Made by a program: the position numbers and the translations under genes. Positions 5,813-7,521 of a DNA stretch of 7,521 bases are shown piece after piece; positions within the stretch are counted from its first letter, which is position 1; every line of letters starts with the position of its first letter. Where the stretch lies: assembly GCA_913773715.1 (NCBI GenBank), contig CAJYHD010000099.1, positions 1-7,521 of the forward strand. The letters are read 5' to 3'. The notes under the pieces are model-generated. The model ran no database searches and had not been told where the DNA came from. It was given only the letters and a program-made list of their open reading frames with translations. Source of the DNA: an uncultured Sphingobium sp. Lineage in GTDB: Bacteria; Pseudomonadota; Alphaproteobacteria; Sphingomonadales; Sphingomonadaceae.

Positions 5813-6568
5813 ATCGAGGTTCTAAAGGCGCGCAATCTGGATGGCGTCGCCCACGGCTTTCTGGGGCGGCGCGGCGGCGTGTCGCAGGGCCTTTATGCCG
5901 GGTTGAACGTCGGCCTCGGCTCCGATGACGATCGCGACGCGATCCTCGCCAACCGCGACCTTGCCCGCGACGCGGTGCTGCCCGGCGCATCGCTTGTCAC
6001 CGTGCGGCAGGTCCACTCGCCCGATGTTATGACCGTCGCCGGCCCGATCGCGGAAGACGAACGCCCCGCTGCCGACGCGCTCGTCACTGATCGGCCTGGC
6101 CTGCTGCTCGGCATTCTCACAGCGGACTGCGTGCCCGTCCTCTTCGCCGATGCGCAGGCAGGCGTCGTCGGCGCGGCGCATGCGGGATGGAAAGGCGCAC
6201 TCCATGGCGTCACCGACGCCACGATTGCGGCCATGGTCGCGTTCGGCGCTTCGATCGAAAATATCGCCTGCGCCATCGGACCCTGCATCGGCCGCGCGTC
6301 CTACGAAGTCAGCGACGGGTTCGCCGACCCGTTCCTCGCAGAAGATGGCAGCAACGAGCGCTTCTTTTCCGCCGGACGCCCCGGCCACCTCCAGTTCGAC
6401 ATCGCCGCCTACGTCGCCGCGCGTCTTGGCCGTGGAGGCGTGACCAAGGTCGAGATGCTGGACGAGGACACCTGTAGCCAGCCCGAACGCTTCTTCAGCT
6501 ATCGTCGCTCCTGCCATGCGCAGGAGCCAAGCTATGGTCGCCAGATTTCACTGATCGGCCTCAAGTAG
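5810..6568 (+). CDS. pgeF: Peptidoglycan editing factor PgeF (YfiH/LACC1 family)
   Basis: A 252-residue cytoplasmic protein of the YfiH/DUF152 multicopper-oxidase-like family, near the usual length. E. coli YfiH (PgeF) prevents mis-incorporation of L-serine for L-alanine in peptidoglycan precursors; family members have also been reported with laccase or purine nucleoside-cleaving activity. Motifs seen: HGFLGRRGGVSQGLYAGLNV (15-34), VRQVHS (H69), ILTADCVPVLFAD (C107) and AAHAGWKG (H124), supplying the His-Cys-His zinc ligands, then IGPCIGRASYEV (156-167), DEDTC and the terminal FFSYRR. All three metal ligands are present, so the protein should be active. The start is TTG, fixed by an adjacent upstream stop. 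The gene is not next to rluD/yfiO-type neighbours as in enterics; it is alone, divergent from a permease and convergent with a methyltransferase one base away. Confidence 0.94.
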   Translation: MIEVLKARNLDGVAHGFLGRRGGVSQGLYAGLNVGLGSDDDRDAILANRDLARDAVLPGASLVTVRQVHSPDVMTVAGPIAEDERPAADALVTDRPGLLLGILTADCVPVLFADAQAGVVGAAHAGWKGALHGVTDATIAAMVAFGASIENIACAIGPCIGRASYEVSDGFADPFLAEDGSNERFFSAGRPGHLQFDIAAYVAARLGRGGVTKVEMLDEDTCSQPERFFSYRRSCHAQEPSYGRQISLIGLK

Positions 6569-6577
6569 ATTAGGCCG
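6556..6577. terminator. Short hairpin across the convergent stops of pgeF and the methyltransferase gene
   Basis: CGGCCT (6556-6561) pairs with AGGCCG (6572-6577) around a ten-base loop containing both stop codons (TAG 6566-6568 plus; TAA on the minus strand at 6570-6572). Only one base separates the two genes. No T-tract follows in either direction, so it is a poor intrinsic terminator by itself. It resembles the arrangement at 2206-2228. Confidence 0.3.
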
Positions 6578-7217
6578 CCTGCGCCAGCGCCACCCGCTTT
6601 TCCGCGCGAAATACGCGGCAAGGCGGGATGTTGCGCCAGGTCAGGCTCTCGCTCACGTCACCGAACACCGGATCGAGCAGCCGCCGCACGAAGCGCGAAT
6701 ATTGGTAGACGAGAAACGCGCCATCGGGGCGCAACGCGTTGTGCGTCTCGGCGCAGATCACCTCGCCCACGCCCTTGGGCAAGGTCGAGAACGGAATACC
6801 CGACAGGATATAGTCCGCTTGCCGCCCCCCCGCTTCCTTGATGAAACGACGTACGTCCGCGCAGGACCCATGCACGACCTTCAGGCGCGGATCGTCGATG
6901 CGCGATTCGAGGAAGGCGACGAAATCGAGATTGAGGTCGATCGCGAGCAAGGTCGCATCCGGGTGCATCCGCTCCAGGATCGCCCGCGTGAAGGTGCCGA
7001 CCCCCGGCCCATATTCCACGAACAGGCGGCAATTGGCCCAATCGACTTGATCGAGGATGTGGTTCACCAGCGCGGACGACGACGGGATGATCGACCCGAT
7101 CATGCCCGGATGCTTCACGAACTGACGAAAGAAGAGGTTCCACTGCAAGAGGAAACCAGCGTCCTTGCCCGATTTGGCAGCCTTCTTGTCTTTATCTTTC
7201 AACGGAATGGACGCCAT
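6570..7217 (-). CDS. Class I SAM-dependent methyltransferase, PmtA-like (phospholipid N-methyltransferase group)
   Basis: A 215-residue protein with a lysine-rich N-terminus (KDKDKKAAKSGK), then FFRQFVKHPGMIGSIIPSSS (29-48), SAM motif I VEYGPGVGTFTRAI (67-80), an acidic residue at the end of strand 2 (AIDLN, D94), VVHGSCADV (114-122), the motif IV-like SGIPFSTLP (139-147) and LRPDGAFLVYQYS (162-174). The 'F.R.....P..IGSI.PSS' lead-in plus 'SG(L/I)PF' is the pattern of the rhizobial PmtA and rRNA-dimethylase-like group. Some of these methylate phosphatidylethanolamine towards phosphatidylcholine at the inner membrane. The lipid substrate is inference; other members of this broad group are uncharacterised. 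ATG 7215-7217 is the start, with only a weak upstream GTGAG as Shine-Dalgarno. A terminator behind the upstream gene implies it has its own promoter. Confidence 0.82.
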   Translation of the reverse strand: MASIPLKDKDKKAAKSGKDAGFLLQWNLFFRQFVKHPGMIGSIIPSSSALVNHILDQVDWANCRLFVEYGPGVGTFTRAILERMHPDATLLAIDLNLDFVAFLESRIDDPRLKVVHGSCADVRRFIKEAGGRQADYILSGIPFSTLPKGVGEVICAETHNALRPDGAFLVYQYSRFVRRLLDPVFGDVSESLTWRNIPPCRVFRAEKRVALAQAA

Positions 7218-7302
7218 AGATGCTCACTTGTTTCGCTTGAGGCCGGGCGTCGCAAAATCCTCGCCCGCTGGCAAGCGGCTTCGTTACGGTTTTACGAAAA
7301 CG
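7218..7302 (-). promoter_or_regulatory. Leader/promoter region of the methyltransferase gene
   Basis: This stretch separates the upstream terminator from the methyltransferase start and must contain its promoter. No good -35/-10 pair was found by eye. Two overlapping inverted repeats can form: GGGCG (7245-7249) with CGCCC (7262-7266), and CCGCT (7265-7269) with AGCGG (7274-7278). They share bases 7265-7266, so both full stems cannot form at once. Significance is unknown. Confidence 0.3.
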
Positions 7303-7338
7303 AGCAGGCGGGGGATCGGTTCAAATCCCCCGCCTGCT
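7303..7338 (-). terminator. Intrinsic terminator of the Cdc48-like gene
   Basis: Bases 7303-7316 (AGCAGGCGGGGGAT) and 7325-7338 are perfect 14-base inverted arms around an eight-base loop. Read on the minus strand, the stem begins 16 bases after the stop codon at 7355 and is followed by CGTTTTCG, a short U-tract. This separates the AAA ATPase transcript from the methyltransferase gene downstream. Confidence 0.82.
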
Positions 7339-7354
7339 TACACTGCCTGATCCA

Positions 7355-7521
7355 CTAACCTCGGTTACGCTCGCGGTCCCTCAGCATGCCCGGCGACACG
7401 AAGCCGATCGGATCGATCTGCAACGCATTCTGCTTCAGCGTCGCCTGGATCTGCTCATATTCGCGCTCCATTTCCGGCGTGACCGATGCCCGCGTCTCTT
7501 CCAGCGCTTCCTCGAAATGCG
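7355..7521 (-). CDS. Cdc48/p97-like AAA ATPase, C-terminal end only
   Basis: This minus-strand frame enters from the right edge and stops at TAG (complement of 7355-7357), leaving 54 complete codons. The peptide starts HFEEALEETRASVTPEMERE, continues YEQIQATLKQNALQID and ends PIGFVSPGMLRDRERNRG. The first part aligns by eye with the end of the D2 domain of p97/VCP: HFEEA, an R-x-S-V step, a YE pair and TL(K/Q)Q occur in the same order and spacing. The remainder is a short tail of the kind I recall from bacterial 'CDC48 family AAA ATPase' entries. Such proteins are hexameric ATP-driven unfoldases, and bacterial ones are little studied. No ATPase motif falls inside the window, so the call rests on this tail alone. 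Confidence 0.7.
   Translation of the reverse strand, partial: HFEEALEETRASVTPEMEREYEQIQATLKQNALQIDPIGFVSPGMLRDRERNRG

Noticed and set aside
5478..5813. 111-codon plus-strand open frame running from inside the permease gene into the pgeF leader
   Set aside because: Its first part is antisense to permease coding sequence and its end merely overlaps the pgeF start; no domain and no ribosome site.
6702..7358. 218-codon plus-strand open frame antisense to the methyltransferase gene
   Set aside because: The minus-strand frame has SAM-methyltransferase motifs and typical codon use. The antisense frame has no domain and also runs through the terminator and intergenic DNA.

Overview
The window looks like ordinary chromosomal DNA from a high-GC alphaproteobacterium, most likely a member of the Sphingomonadales. 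This rests on strong G/C preference at third codon positions, the gene families present (a FemAB-like/DUF482 acyltransferase, a short Sel1-type protein, a PmtA-like methyltransferase and the tail of a Cdc48-type AAA ATPase), and remembered resemblance to sphingomonad proteins. No database search was possible. I see no insertion sequence, phage gene, CRISPR array, tRNA or rRNA.

Layout, left to right. (1) A plus-strand run of three overlapping genes, probably one transcript: the 3' end of a RidA-family gene (1-378), a glycerophosphodiester phosphodiesterase with a proposed TTG start (359-1087), and a FemAB-like GNAT-fold protein (1080-2213). (2) A convergent small Sel1-repeat gene on the minus strand (2220-2519). 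(3) A 229-base divergent intergenic region, then a plus-strand Bcr/CflA-type MFS exporter (2749-4023) ending at a clear bidirectional terminator (4027-4054). (4) A convergent minus-strand APC/CAT-type amino acid permease (4082-5665). (5) A divergent intergenic region with a nested palindrome, then plus-strand pgeF (5810-6568), which starts at TTG directly after an in-frame TGA. (6) A convergent minus-strand PmtA-like SAM methyltransferase (6570-7217). (7) An intergenic region holding a strong terminator (7303-7338) for the minus-strand gene that enters from the right edge, a Cdc48/p97-like AAA ATPase of which only the last 54 complete codons are present (7355-7521).

Functional themes are cell-envelope and small-molecule housekeeping: phospholipid turnover (GDPD, possibly the PmtA-like enzyme), peptidoglycan fidelity (PgeF), transport (MFS, APC) and metabolite damage control (RidA). 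Several transcription units appear independent, so a single pathway should not be read into the neighbourhood.

I found no convincing undescribed multi-gene system. The items most worth a second look are a cysteine-containing insert in a predicted periplasmic loop of the permease, the nested palindrome between the permease and pgeF, the Cdc48-like tail at the right edge, and the leader of the MFS gene.
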